In this document: piece by piece, positions 10,101-17,263 of the stretch | Numbering within the stretch: the stretch's first letter is position 1 | Layout of the letters: the number at the start of each line of letters is the position of its first letter | Assembly (NCBI RefSeq): GCF_028867935.1 | Contig: NZ_JAPQNS010000017.1 | Span: 62,001 to 126,000, forward strand | Source of the DNA: Flavobacterium sp. SUN052 | GTDB lineage: Bacteria; Bacteroidota; Bacteroidia; Flavobacteriales; Flavobacteriaceae | DNA: 64,000 nt | Direction: 5' to 3' | Program-made: the position numbers and the translations under genes | Notes under the pieces: model-generated | Told to the model about the DNA's origin: nothing | Seen by the model: the letters and a program-made list of their open reading frames with translations, nothing else | The model's database searches: none

Positions 10101-10586
10101 GTGGTGTGCGCGGAGACCAATGTGCAGGTGGTGGCAAGCGGTGATAGTTCGCCGATGCAGTGGTACAAGGATGGGCAACCCGTAGGGGGGCAAACGTCAG
10201 CCATGCTCACGTTGGGCGGGGTACAAGTGGCTCAGGCAGGACGTTATGTGCTGGTAGTATCGGGGGCTTGCAGCGTGACCTCGGCTCCGTTCAGCCTGAC
10301 AGTCAACCCCTTGCCTACGGTAACTATTCTGGTTCCCAATGGGGCCAGCGTGCAGGGAGCCATGATCACACTGCCCGCTCCACTGACCGGCGTTACTTTC
10401 CAGGTGCTGGGTGGCGTGTCCTTCGAGCGATTAATTATTATAGACCGGATAAACGGCTTCGAGATTCGGCAGGTCGATAGCAATGCCAATGGAGTCTTCT
10501 CCGTGACCCGAACGGGGCCGTTCCGCCTGACGGTGACGGGGGGCAATGGTTGTCGACGTACTGTAGAGGGGATAATTCAGCAGTAG
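7170..10586 (+). CDS. Large secreted repeat/beta-helix surface protein with shared C-terminal domain
   Basis: 1138 residues. N-terminal signal peptide (LTGLIALLLFLSSVSVQAQ). Residues about 100-390 hold at least four degenerate ~60-residue repeats with the pattern F-N-G-x-I-x-IDRT...GL-N...F-NS-x-I-x-G. Residues about 440-800 look like a right-handed parallel beta-helix (STADSGPNTLRQA, then GGAVYNAGSLTLTNCVF and further GGAI blocks). Ig-like or PKD-like modules follow to about 1050 (VTATDATGCTST). The last ~88 residues closely match the C-terminus of the protein encoded at 14822-16309. No classic T9SS type A tail was recognised, so the shared tail might replace it. Probably an adhesin or surface-layer protein; very GC- and G-rich coding. 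Confidence 0.85.
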   Translation: MNPTLLSLLLNRLRRNDSVLTGLIALLLFLSSVSVQAQTTNTWTGDVDSDWNTTGNWSLTLVPTTTHNVMIPASLTNYPILSNAASASTVEVQSGASLTISSAGSLSVNGAKSGPNGTARFRNQGTVVNEGQVFLGNSPTATAAQVGLRNAGTFTHTGGLITIDRAYPYGLLNTTTGTSFVNSGTLVMGAVSSPGLYGLANVDGATFSNTAGGYITLDRTTGRALWNSSASSSFVNSSTIVIGGIAEVDGQGLWNFGSFRNLADGFIAIDRTTDVGLNNSSTGTGFINSGAITIGSSATIGSNGLLNSGSFTNTAGGSITIDRTRFAGLYNGVVSTGVSASFVNSATITFGTSLTSSIENDGMFDNQGGGCINPAPGLINSLGNGVIIAGVASSPKSFSNTGTIIENSTGNSGISFNGGVIQNLNGGSFTVASGSLTPTATLTVTSTADSGPNTLRQAMLDVMATTCPGPFTITVTASGTINLAGVLPAITKSIVFLGPGAANLTIRRNTGGDYRLFTIDANQLISFDGFTLADGHATGATAPDTRGGAVYNAGSLTLTNCVFHSNRTSGGSSDGGAIFSAGSAQLVLSDCAFIGNTTPGYGGALESYSPNPVITNCFFTSNESSVGGAVNFHNSSPNITNCAFVGNSAGGGNGGAIATSGGTATVTNSSFRNNTGGAGKAQAIINNSNSFILNNSILFGNGVGQPIRNVGSSTVVARYSLFDPSVTDYTDGGNNFTTSLSPFASTTGVGLNACSPAIDAGDPASTTVANPPYANTSLPALDVTGNVRIVGASVDMGAEEYAGPGSFTATLTGGPSSTLTCLQTSLTLTATGGASYTFTGPGLSQSGSMATAVVSQSGTYSVTATDATGCTSTASTTISSNTVTPMAGLVASGTITCSVPAVTLTASGGAGILGGTYTFAGPSIVSTTGNVATVNLGGAYSVTVLNPASGCFSTTTVSVSSDLGGASAAPTLSASSSVVCAETNVQVVASGDSSPMQWYKDGQPVGGQTSAMLTLGGVQVAQAGRYVLVVSGACSVTSAPFSLTVNPLPTVTILVPNGASVQGAMITLPAPLTGVTFQVLGGVSFERLIIIDRINGFEIRQVDSNANGVFSVTRTGPFRLTVTGGNGCRRTVEGIIQQ

Positions 10587-10607
10587 TAAGGATACTAATT
10601 AGTGCAG

Positions 10608-10665
10608 ATGGGGTAACTAAGTTGACCAGGCTGATACTTCATGCCTGTTCGCTTTGTTACCCCAT
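10608..10665 (+). terminator. Long hairpin downstream of the surface-protein gene
   Basis: ATGGGGTAACTAAG (10608-10621) and CTTTGTTACCCCAT (10652-10665) pair over 14 bp with one mismatch. The 30-bp spacer itself contains a CAGGC/GCCTG stem. There is no strong T tract, so it may stabilise the mRNA end rather than terminate. Confidence 0.55.
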
Positions 10666-10787
10666 TTACCGTATAGCCCACTTAACCATCCAACAAACCG
10701 TTCTTACAAAAGTCACCGATTGGTTAATTAGCAGCCCACCAACTCCTTTTATCTTTACCCCAAAACCAATCTAAACACAGTGAATTC

Positions 10788-11540
10788 ATGAAAATGACTC
10801 GACTTTTCCTGGTGGCCACAATGGCTTGTTTTTCTTTCGTAGCGGCTCAGGCTCAAACCGTTGACGAGATTATTGACAAGTATCTGGCACAAACGGGCGG
10901 CAAAGACAAATGGATGGCTCTGACTAGTGTAAAAACAACTGGCAAAGCCAAAGCCCAGGGTATGGATTTACCCATAGTGATGTACCAGAAAGCGCCAAAC
11001 AAGATGAAGCTGGCGATCAACATTCAGGGCAAAGAGATTATTCAACCTGCATTTGATGGTACCACGGCTTGGACAACAAACTTCATGACCATGAAACCGG
11101 AGAAAATGACTACGGAGCAAAGCGAGAATATGAAAGACGAAGCTCAGCTGCAGGACCCGTTTATCAACTACAAAGGCAAAGGCTACAAAGCTGAGCTCGA
11201 GGGCAAAGAGACCATAGAAGGAACGGAGTGTAATAAAATCAAGTTGACCCGCAAACCGGTCAAAGTGGAAGGTAAAGAGGAAGAAAACGTGACGTATTAC
11301 TTCTTCAGCGTGGCCGATAACGTTCCCATTCTGACTCGTTCAACCATCAAGCAAGGTCAGGCCAAAGGCATGGTTCAGGAAACATCAATGAGCGACTATC
11401 AGGAGGTTAACGGGTTGTTTATGCCGTTCACAATCACCCAGAAAATGAACGGACAGGCCGTATTTTCGATGACTGCGGAGAAAATTGAGACCAACGTTGC
11501 CATCGACGACAAAACGTTCGCGTATCCAGAGGGAAATTAA
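10788..11540 (+). CDS. LolA-like periplasmic protein (outer membrane lipoprotein-sorting type)
   Basis: 250 residues with a signal peptide (MKMTRLFLVATMACFSF ending AQAQ). The body has the LolA-like half-barrel signature of Bacteroidota proteins: EIIDKYLAQTGGKDKWMAL near the start, an incomplete barrel rich in K and T, and a closing IETNVAIDDKTFAYPEGN. The family includes lipoprotein carriers and related binding proteins; this one is longer than true LolA and distinct from the LolA at 63011. It precedes a secreted sortilin-like propeller gene by about 120 bp, separated by a strong inverted repeat. Role in lipid or lipoprotein handling is inferred from fold only. Confidence 0.75.
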   Translation: MKMTRLFLVATMACFSFVAAQAQTVDEIIDKYLAQTGGKDKWMALTSVKTTGKAKAQGMDLPIVMYQKAPNKMKLAINIQGKEIIQPAFDGTTAWTTNFMTMKPEKMTTEQSENMKDEAQLQDPFINYKGKGYKAELEGKETIEGTECNKIKLTRKPVKVEGKEEENVTYYFFSVADNVPILTRSTIKQGQAKGMVQETSMSDYQEVNGLFMPFTITQKMNGQAVFSMTAEKIETNVAIDDKTFAYPEGN

Positions 11541-11554
11541 CGGAAAGGCTATAA

Positions 11555-11642
11555 CACGGAGTTATGCAGAGACGCACGGAACTACACAAAGAAAATTAGA
11601 ATAAACTCTGTGTAACTCCGTGCGTCTCTGAGCAACTCCGTG
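11555..11642. repeat. Intergenic inverted repeat (ACGGAG type)
   Basis: Arms 11555-11592 and 11607-11642 are reverse complements at about 30 of 36 positions, around a 14-bp spacer. Each arm is itself made of related words (CACGGAGTTA, GACGCACGGA). The right arm ends 19 bp before the next start codon, so the hairpin would fall in that gene's leader. One of a set of seven such elements in this window. Confidence 0.85.
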
Positions 11643-11660
11643 GCTAAAAACTTTTATGCT

Positions 11661-14600
11661 ATGAAACCTATTCTACTACCTCTACTTCTACTCTCCCTCA
11701 CTGGCTTCGCGCAAACGCCCCCCATCCCCCTCAAGGGTGATGAACTGTTTGGGTCGTTACGGGCGCGGCACATAGGCCCGGCGCTTATGTCGGGGCGCAT
11801 CACCGATCTTGAAGGCCACCCTACCGATAACCGAATCATTTACGTTGGAACAGCAGGTGGGGGTGTTTGGAAAACCGGTGACGGTGGTGTTACCTATAAA
11901 CCCCTGTTTGATAAACACGCCCAGAGCATCGGAGCTGTAACCGTTGACCCTAAGCAACCTGACCAAGTAATTTGGGTAGGTACAGGCGAAACTTGGACCC
12001 GCAACTCGGTTTCGGTGGGCGATGGTATTTACCGGACTACCGACGGCGGACAAAACTGGACGAACCTCGGCCTTGAAAAATCGGAGCGAATCAGTTCCAT
12101 CAAAATTGATCCTACCAATACCAATACCGTGTATGTAGGTGTTATGGGCGCGTTGTGGTCGGCCAGTGCCGAGCGGGGGGTGTATAAAACAACCGATGGT
12201 GGCAAGACCTGGAACAAGATTTTCTTTGTAGACGATAACACGGGCTGCTCCGAATTGGTTATGGACCCCACCGACCCAAACACGCTCTATGCCTCATTTT
12301 GGGAATTCCGGCGCACAGCCTGGTCATTCAATTCGGGTGGGGCAAAGTCGGCCCTGTACAAAAGCACCGATGCGGGCAAAACCTGGAACAAAATCCACAA
12401 TGGATTTCCGAGTGGCCAGTTAGGGCGGATCGCGGTGGCAGTTGCTCCCTCGAATCCAAAACGGTTGTACGCCGTTATTGAGTCCGATAAAGCCGAAACT
12501 AAAGGTTTGTACCGGTCTGAAGATGCAGGGGCGAACTGGTCGCGTACCAACGGTGATTTTGAGCTGGCCGTGCGTCCCTTTTATTTCTCACGGATTGTAG
12601 TCGACCCTAAGAATCCGGGTATTCTCTGCAAAGCGGGCCTGAGTGGCTCTATCAGTCGCGATGGAGGTAAAACCTTCCAAACGCTGGGCTTCATGCACTC
12701 TGATATTCACGATTTTCATTTCGACCGGACGAATTCGAACATCATTTTTGCCGGAACCGATGGGGGCGTTTATCGCTCGTACGATGGCGGCAGTGTAATG
12801 GAACACGTAAAGGGGTTACCCGTTTCGCAGTTTTACCAAGTGGCGGTTGACAATGCCAAACCGTACAAAATTTATGGGGGTTTGCAGGATAATGGATCGT
12901 GGTATGGCCCTTCGGAAAGCCCCGGCGGCATTGAAAACCGCGACTGGTTTAGCGTCGGGCAAGGTGATGGCTTCCGGGTATATCCACACCCAACCAAAGG
13001 GAATATTGTGTATTCTGAAATGCAGGGAGCCGAATTCATCTGGCGGTACGACACCCAACGTCGGCAGGCCAAGATTATTAAACCCTTTGCTACAGCTACT
13101 GACCCCAAGCTCCGCTTCAACTGGAACGCAGCGCTGAACACTAGCCCCCACAAACCGGACCGGCTTTACGTGGGCAGTCAGTTTTTGCACCGTTCCGACG
13201 ATATGGGCGAAAGTTGGACCAAAATCTCCCCCGATCTCACGACCAACGATCCTGCCAAACAGCAACAGGAAAACTCTGGTGGCCTTAGCACCGACAACTC
13301 CGGTGCCGAAAATCACTGTACGATCTTTGCCGTAGCCGAGTCACCCCTGGACGAAAACATAATCTGGGTTGGCACTGACGATGGCAACGTACAGCTCACT
13401 ACCGATGGTGGTAAAACCTGGACAAACCTAGCAGCCAACGTTCCAAACCTGCCCAAAAACACCTGGGCTTATTTTCTGGAGCCAAGCCATTTCGACAAAA
13501 ATACCTGTTATGCGGTATTTGAGGGTCATTCGTCGGGTGATATGAGTACGTATGTATACAAAACCACCGACGCTGGTAAAACCTGGAAATCTATCGCTAC
13601 GCCTGATATAAAAGGATTTGCCCGACACATTCGTGAAGACCTGGTAAACCCGAATCTCCTGTTTTTGGGCACTGAATTTGGTCTGTTCGTGACAGTAGAT
13701 GGGGGGCAGAACTGGTCGCAGTTTAAAACCAACATGCCCTCAGTAGCCGTGCATTACATGGTCATTCAACCCGAAGAAAACGATCTGGTGATTGCTACCC
13801 ACGGACGCGGCATCATTATCATCGATGATATTAGCCCATTACGGCAGGTCAACAACGAAGTAGCAGCCAAAGATCTACACTTTTTCAAGGTGGAGCCAAC
13901 GGCCATGCGCGACGATGCCGGATTTTCGGAAGGAGGTGATGCGGGTGAATTTGTAGGTGACAACCCCAGCCGAACCGCCAAGATCAGCTATTACCTCAAA
14001 AACCGCCATACGTTTGGCAAAATGGCCCTCGAAATCTTCGATGAATCCGGTAAGAAAGTGGGCGACCTGGCACCTGGTAAATCAAAGGGAATAAATATTG
14101 TTGACTGGAACTATCGGCTGAAACCGCCCAAAGTAGCCGTTGGAAAAACACTGATGTTTGGTGGCCTTACCCAGCCTCGTTTGCCCGAAGGCAGCTATAC
14201 AGTGAAACTCACCAAAGGCAGTAATACCTACGAATCGGTAGTGACGCTCAAGGCAGATCCAAACAGTATTCATACAGTTGCTGACCGTAAGGAGCAATAC
14301 GACGTAACGATGAAACTGTACGATCTGTCGGAGCAGTTGGGATATTTGGTCGATCAAATGGAAGCCATGAGCAAAGCGGCTGATGAGCAACTCAAGAAAG
14401 ATGCTAAATACAAAAAGATCATTGATCCGCTCATCAAAGACCTCAACACACTAAAAGAGACCCTGGTTGTAACGAAAGGCGATAATTATGTTGGGTCAGC
14501 TGAACCGCAATTACGCGAGAAAATCGGATCACTCTACAGCGAAGTAGCCGGGTATTATGGCAAGCCATCGACCGCTCAACTGGAAAATTTGAGCGTGTTA

Positions 14601-14744
14601 TCAAAACGATTCGGAGAGGCACAGGCAAAATTTGAGACCATTAAAAACACTCGTTACAAAGTATTAGCAGAACGATTGGCCAAAGACAAACTGCCCGAAA
14701 TCACGCTCCGATCTTTTGAGGATTACAAGAAATCGGAGGGGTAG
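11661..14744 (+). CDS. Secreted sortilin/VPS10-type beta-propeller (BNR-repeat glycosyl-hydrolase-like) protein
   Basis: 1027 residues. A GTG lies 7 codons earlier, but the ATG at 11661 begins a signal peptide (MKPILLPLLLLSLTGFAQ). The body holds repeated Asp-box/BNR motifs, e.g. GGGVWKTGDGGVTYKPL, GIYRTTDGGQNWTNL, GVYKTTDGGKTWNKI, ALYKSTDAGKTW and VQLTTDGGKTWTNLA, the mark of a VPS10/sortilin-like ten-bladed propeller. The C-terminal 250 residues are helical and charged, with a small beta domain before them. Proteins of this type in Bacteroidota are annotated as glycosyl hydrolases, though no sialidase catalytic set is evident here. Likely exported; function unknown. Ends at a bidirectional terminator. 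Confidence 0.87.
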   Translation: MKPILLPLLLLSLTGFAQTPPIPLKGDELFGSLRARHIGPALMSGRITDLEGHPTDNRIIYVGTAGGGVWKTGDGGVTYKPLFDKHAQSIGAVTVDPKQPDQVIWVGTGETWTRNSVSVGDGIYRTTDGGQNWTNLGLEKSERISSIKIDPTNTNTVYVGVMGALWSASAERGVYKTTDGGKTWNKIFFVDDNTGCSELVMDPTDPNTLYASFWEFRRTAWSFNSGGAKSALYKSTDAGKTWNKIHNGFPSGQLGRIAVAVAPSNPKRLYAVIESDKAETKGLYRSEDAGANWSRTNGDFELAVRPFYFSRIVVDPKNPGILCKAGLSGSISRDGGKTFQTLGFMHSDIHDFHFDRTNSNIIFAGTDGGVYRSYDGGSVMEHVKGLPVSQFYQVAVDNAKPYKIYGGLQDNGSWYGPSESPGGIENRDWFSVGQGDGFRVYPHPTKGNIVYSEMQGAEFIWRYDTQRRQAKIIKPFATATDPKLRFNWNAALNTSPHKPDRLYVGSQFLHRSDDMGESWTKISPDLTTNDPAKQQQENSGGLSTDNSGAENHCTIFAVAESPLDENIIWVGTDDGNVQLTTDGGKTWTNLAANVPNLPKNTWAYFLEPSHFDKNTCYAVFEGHSSGDMSTYVYKTTDAGKTWKSIATPDIKGFARHIREDLVNPNLLFLGTEFGLFVTVDGGQNWSQFKTNMPSVAVHYMVIQPEENDLVIATHGRGIIIIDDISPLRQVNNEVAAKDLHFFKVEPTAMRDDAGFSEGGDAGEFVGDNPSRTAKISYYLKNRHTFGKMALEIFDESGKKVGDLAPGKSKGINIVDWNYRLKPPKVAVGKTLMFGGLTQPRLPEGSYTVKLTKGSNTYESVVTLKADPNSIHTVADRKEQYDVTMKLYDLSEQLGYLVDQMEAMSKAADEQLKKDAKYKKIIDPLIKDLNTLKETLVVTKGDNYVGSAEPQLREKIGSLYSEVAGYYGKPSTAQLENLSVLSKRFGEAQAKFETIKNTRYKVLAERLAKDKLPEITLRSFEDYKKSEG

Positions 14745-14773
14745 GCTTGATTTATACTGGGTTGAGTCGCATT

Positions 14774-14817
14774 AGAATGGTGGGGATATGTCAGTTCAGA
14801 CAAGCCCCCACCATTCT
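14774..14817. terminator. Bidirectional terminator between convergent genes
   Basis: AGAATGGTGGGG (14774-14785) pairs perfectly with CCCCACCATTCT (14806-14817) across a 20-bp loop. It lies between the stop codons of the convergent genes ending at 14744 and 14822. Confidence 0.75.
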
Positions 14818-14821
14818 GTTG

Positions 14822-16309
14822 TTATTGAGTCGCCAGAATACCCTGCACGGTCCGGCTGCAGCCGTTGGCATCGGTCACGGTGATGCTAAACGGCCCCAAC
14901 TGCTTGACGGTAAAGATCCCCGAGTTGTTCTGGTCTTTCTGGCGAATCTCGTAGCCGTTGATTCGGTCCAGCACTGTCAGAAACTCAAAGCTGCTGCCGC
15001 CCAACACCTGAAACTGTTGCCCCGGCGTGGCCGGAACGGTGATGGTAGCCGTATTCACACCAGCTACCACTGTGCCATTGTTGAACACCAGCGTGACGGT
15101 GGGCAAAATTGTACAAGGTGATGGAGTAGGAGTAGAAATAGGAGTAAGCGTGGCATCGATTGTGACAGTCGTGGCAACCTGATTTCCCGACGGGTCGTCA
15201 GCCGTAAACGAGATAAGGGTTGACCCCACCGAGGTGGGTGTCCAGGTGAACACCGTTGAGGCTGTTGGTGTGCCGCTTGCCGGTAACACAGGGGTGAACG
15301 TAGCCCCCGACGGTACCCCATAGGCCTGAAGACTGACCTGATCGGTTGCATTGGGGTCGGTGGCCCGCACCGTAAACGTGACCGCAGTGTTGGGAAGAAC
15401 CGAAATAACTGCACCGTTATTGGGTGTAACACCGCCATACACAAACGCCGGTGGGTTGCCCGAGCCGCCAATCTGAATAATAAAGTCAAGCAAAATATAG
15501 GTCTTGCCATCCGAGACTTTCACAATGGCACTGTATAACTGCCCATCGGTTCGGCCAACAGTGTTGAATGTGATGAGGCCGCTCGACGACACAGCGAACC
15601 CAGTGGGCTGTGAAAACGAAGACGCGATACTACCCAGTTCAGTGGACGTGGGCAGGCTAAAGGTCAGCGGGTCGCTATCGGCATCGAAGGCATTGATCTG
15701 CAAACTGGCAGTAGCCTGCGCGGCTGGCAAATTGACGACAGGCGGTAAGGTGGCAACAGGCGAGCGATTACCCGATCCGGGTTTCGCAATCGTACTCACA
15801 TAGTAACTGCCATCTGCGTTGTTTTGCAACGTACTGATCCGATCCCCGCTGGTGAAGAAAGCCGTGAAATCGCCGGTGGTGGCATAGGTCTTTGTCAGGG
15901 TTGTTTCGGCAAAGAAATAATCCCCCGGCCCATTAACGGACGTAACCGTGTAGGAAACAGCAGAGGAGGTTGTGGTTCCGTCACCATAATTAAACCTCCA
16001 GCCATCGCTCACAACGGCCCCCGTTACAATCGGCACTGAACTAAAACCACTGGCTCGGTAGCTGACGGCAATCCGAAACTGGATGGTGCGGTTGGTAGGG
16101 TCGGAGGTTACGGTGGTCCAGGTGATGCTCCCGGCGCGGTAGTGAGAGGCTTGCGCTTTGAAAGCCCCGCCCATGAACATGAACATGAACAGAACAGACC
16201 AGATAAGCGGTTTGGTCTTGATGGACAGGCCGCCTACACGAGATGGGCGCAGTGAACAGAGAACAGAACGAGTGGCCTGAAGCCGAGGAAAAAATGAAGA
16301 GGTTTGCAT
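14822..16309 (-). CDS. Secreted cadherin/Ig-like protein with shared C-terminal domain
   Basis: 495 residues. An unusually long basic N-region precedes a hydrophobic signal core (LIWSVLFMFMFMGG ... FKAQASH, about residues 33-55). The mature part starts with HYRAGSITWTTV and a YGDGTT motif. Next is a cadherin-like putative Ig module (NAFDADSDPLTFSLPT, GLITFNTVGRTDGQLYSAIV), then a second one (TAVTFTVRATDPNATD). The last ~90 residues (FQVLGGSSFEFL...DRINGYEIRQ...NGCSRTVQGI) match the tail of the 7170-10586 protein at about half of positions. It probably sits on the cell surface. A DISM kinase/regulator pair lies upstream on the same strand but behind a terminator. Confidence 0.8.
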   Translation of the reverse strand: MQTSSFFPRLQATRSVLCSLRPSRVGGLSIKTKPLIWSVLFMFMFMGGAFKAQASHYRAGSITWTTVTSDPTNRTIQFRIAVSYRASGFSSVPIVTGAVVSDGWRFNYGDGTTTSSAVSYTVTSVNGPGDYFFAETTLTKTYATTGDFTAFFTSGDRISTLQNNADGSYYVSTIAKPGSGNRSPVATLPPVVNLPAAQATASLQINAFDADSDPLTFSLPTSTELGSIASSFSQPTGFAVSSSGLITFNTVGRTDGQLYSAIVKVSDGKTYILLDFIIQIGGSGNPPAFVYGGVTPNNGAVISVLPNTAVTFTVRATDPNATDQVSLQAYGVPSGATFTPVLPASGTPTASTVFTWTPTSVGSTLISFTADDPSGNQVATTVTIDATLTPISTPTPSPCTILPTVTLVFNNGTVVAGVNTATITVPATPGQQFQVLGGSSFEFLTVLDRINGYEIRQKDQNNSGIFTVKQLGPFSITVTDANGCSRTVQGILATQ

Positions 16310-16467
16310 GAATGCAGTTTGGTTTTACAAACCCCAAAGAACTTACCCTTTTTTTCGATATAAAATAGCCGATACCGGGTAGTTTTGATTAAAAATTTCC
16401 GCACTTCTTTAATCTGAATGAGGGAGTTTTTTAATGTTGGGTGGGGTAAAATGCCGCGTCTCTACCC
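16310..16467. other. Upstream region of the 14822-16309 gene
   Basis: Part of a ~310-bp gene-free stretch that continues to 16618. No Bacteroidota promoter consensus is clear. The region is AT-rich near 16350-16410, which is compatible with a promoter for the minus-strand gene. Confidence 0.4.
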
Positions 16468-16511
16468 AAAAAAGGCCCGGCCCAATTTCCAATGAGAAAC
16501 CGGGCCGGGCC
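16468..16511 (-). terminator. Rho-independent terminator of the LuxR-type regulator gene
   Basis: On the plus strand AAAAAA (16468-16473) precedes GGCCCGGCCC (16474-16483) and GGGCCGGGCC (16502-16511). Read on the minus strand this is a perfect 10-bp GC stem followed by a T run, about 108 bp after the regulator's stop. Confidence 0.85.
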
Positions 16512-16618
16512 AGCGAGTAATGATTTGTGCAATGGTCTTTTGTGGAAACAAGCTCGTTTTTGCCGTAGGTTAGGCCATTCACAAAGGTTCGGTATTGGGT
16601 AAAAGTGCTTGATTGCTA

Positions 16619-17263
16619 TCACCGACCTGTCGGACCGCCCTCCAGTGAACCCAAAAAATCATAAAACTCCTTGTCAGTTTTGAAGGGGAGTTTGCGGTTG
16701 ATGTTCCGGCGGTGAGCCTGCACGGTGTGGTAGCTTAGGCCAAGCTCGGCAGCCATTTGCTCCGACGATTTCCCTGCTTTTATCAGCTTTAGAATTTCGA
16801 CTTCACGCCGGGTGAGCTGGTAGTTGAGCCAGAAATGGTCGGGCGGGGCCGCCGATTCCCAGGGGATTGTATCGGTCTCAATCACGCGCTCGCCCTGCAT
16901 AACCCATTCCAGCAACTGTAGCAGCCGCTCGGCCGCAACGGTCTTGGCTAGGTAGCCGTCCACATTGAGTGCCTTGAATCGGGCAATTTCGGGTTGCTCG
17001 GCATACATACTGACCACCACAATCCGGCAACAGAAGGGCAGTTGCTTAATTTGCCGGACAATGGCCAAGCCGTCCAGATGGGGCATATTGAAATCAACCA
17101 ACACCAGATCGGGTTGGTGTCGCTTACAGGCCTCACAGGCTAATTGACTGTTATAAATCTGCTCCACCACTACAAAGTCAGGTGAGTTGTTCAGAATCAG
17201 TTTCAGGCCGTCGTTAAAAAGCTGATGGTCGTCGATCAGGATGGTTCGGTAAGGCTTCTTCAT
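16619..17263 (-). CDS. NarL/LuxR-type response regulator
   Basis: 214 residues from the ATG at 17263 (an ATG one codon earlier is equally possible; the open frame runs further upstream but outside the domain). Receiver domain with acidic pocket TILIDDHQLFNDG, acceptor Asp57 in LVDFNMPHLDG and Lys in GYLAKT. The C-terminal LuxR helix-turn-helix is LTRREVEILKLIKAGKSSEQ followed by MAAELGLSYHTVQAHRRNI. The gene begins inside the last ~50 bp of the upstream kinase gene, so the two form a co-translated pair. The kinase is a HisKA_3 type, the usual partner of NarL-like regulators. Targets unknown; direct repeats at 19250-19290 are candidate sites. Confidence 0.92.
   Translation of the reverse strand: MKKPYRTILIDDHQLFNDGLKLILNNSPDFVVVEQIYNSQLACEACKRHQPDLVLVDFNMPHLDGLAIVRQIKQLPFCCRIVVVSMYAEQPEIARFKALNVDGYLAKTVAAERLLQLLEWVMQGERVIETDTIPWESAAPPDHFWLNYQLTRREVEILKLIKAGKSSEQMAAELGLSYHTVQAHRRNINRKLPFKTDKEFYDFLGSLEGGPTGR

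Noticed and set aside
12816..13316. 166-codon minus-strand open frame inside the sortilin-like gene
   Set aside because: Antisense shadow of a well-supported propeller gene; no motif or start context.
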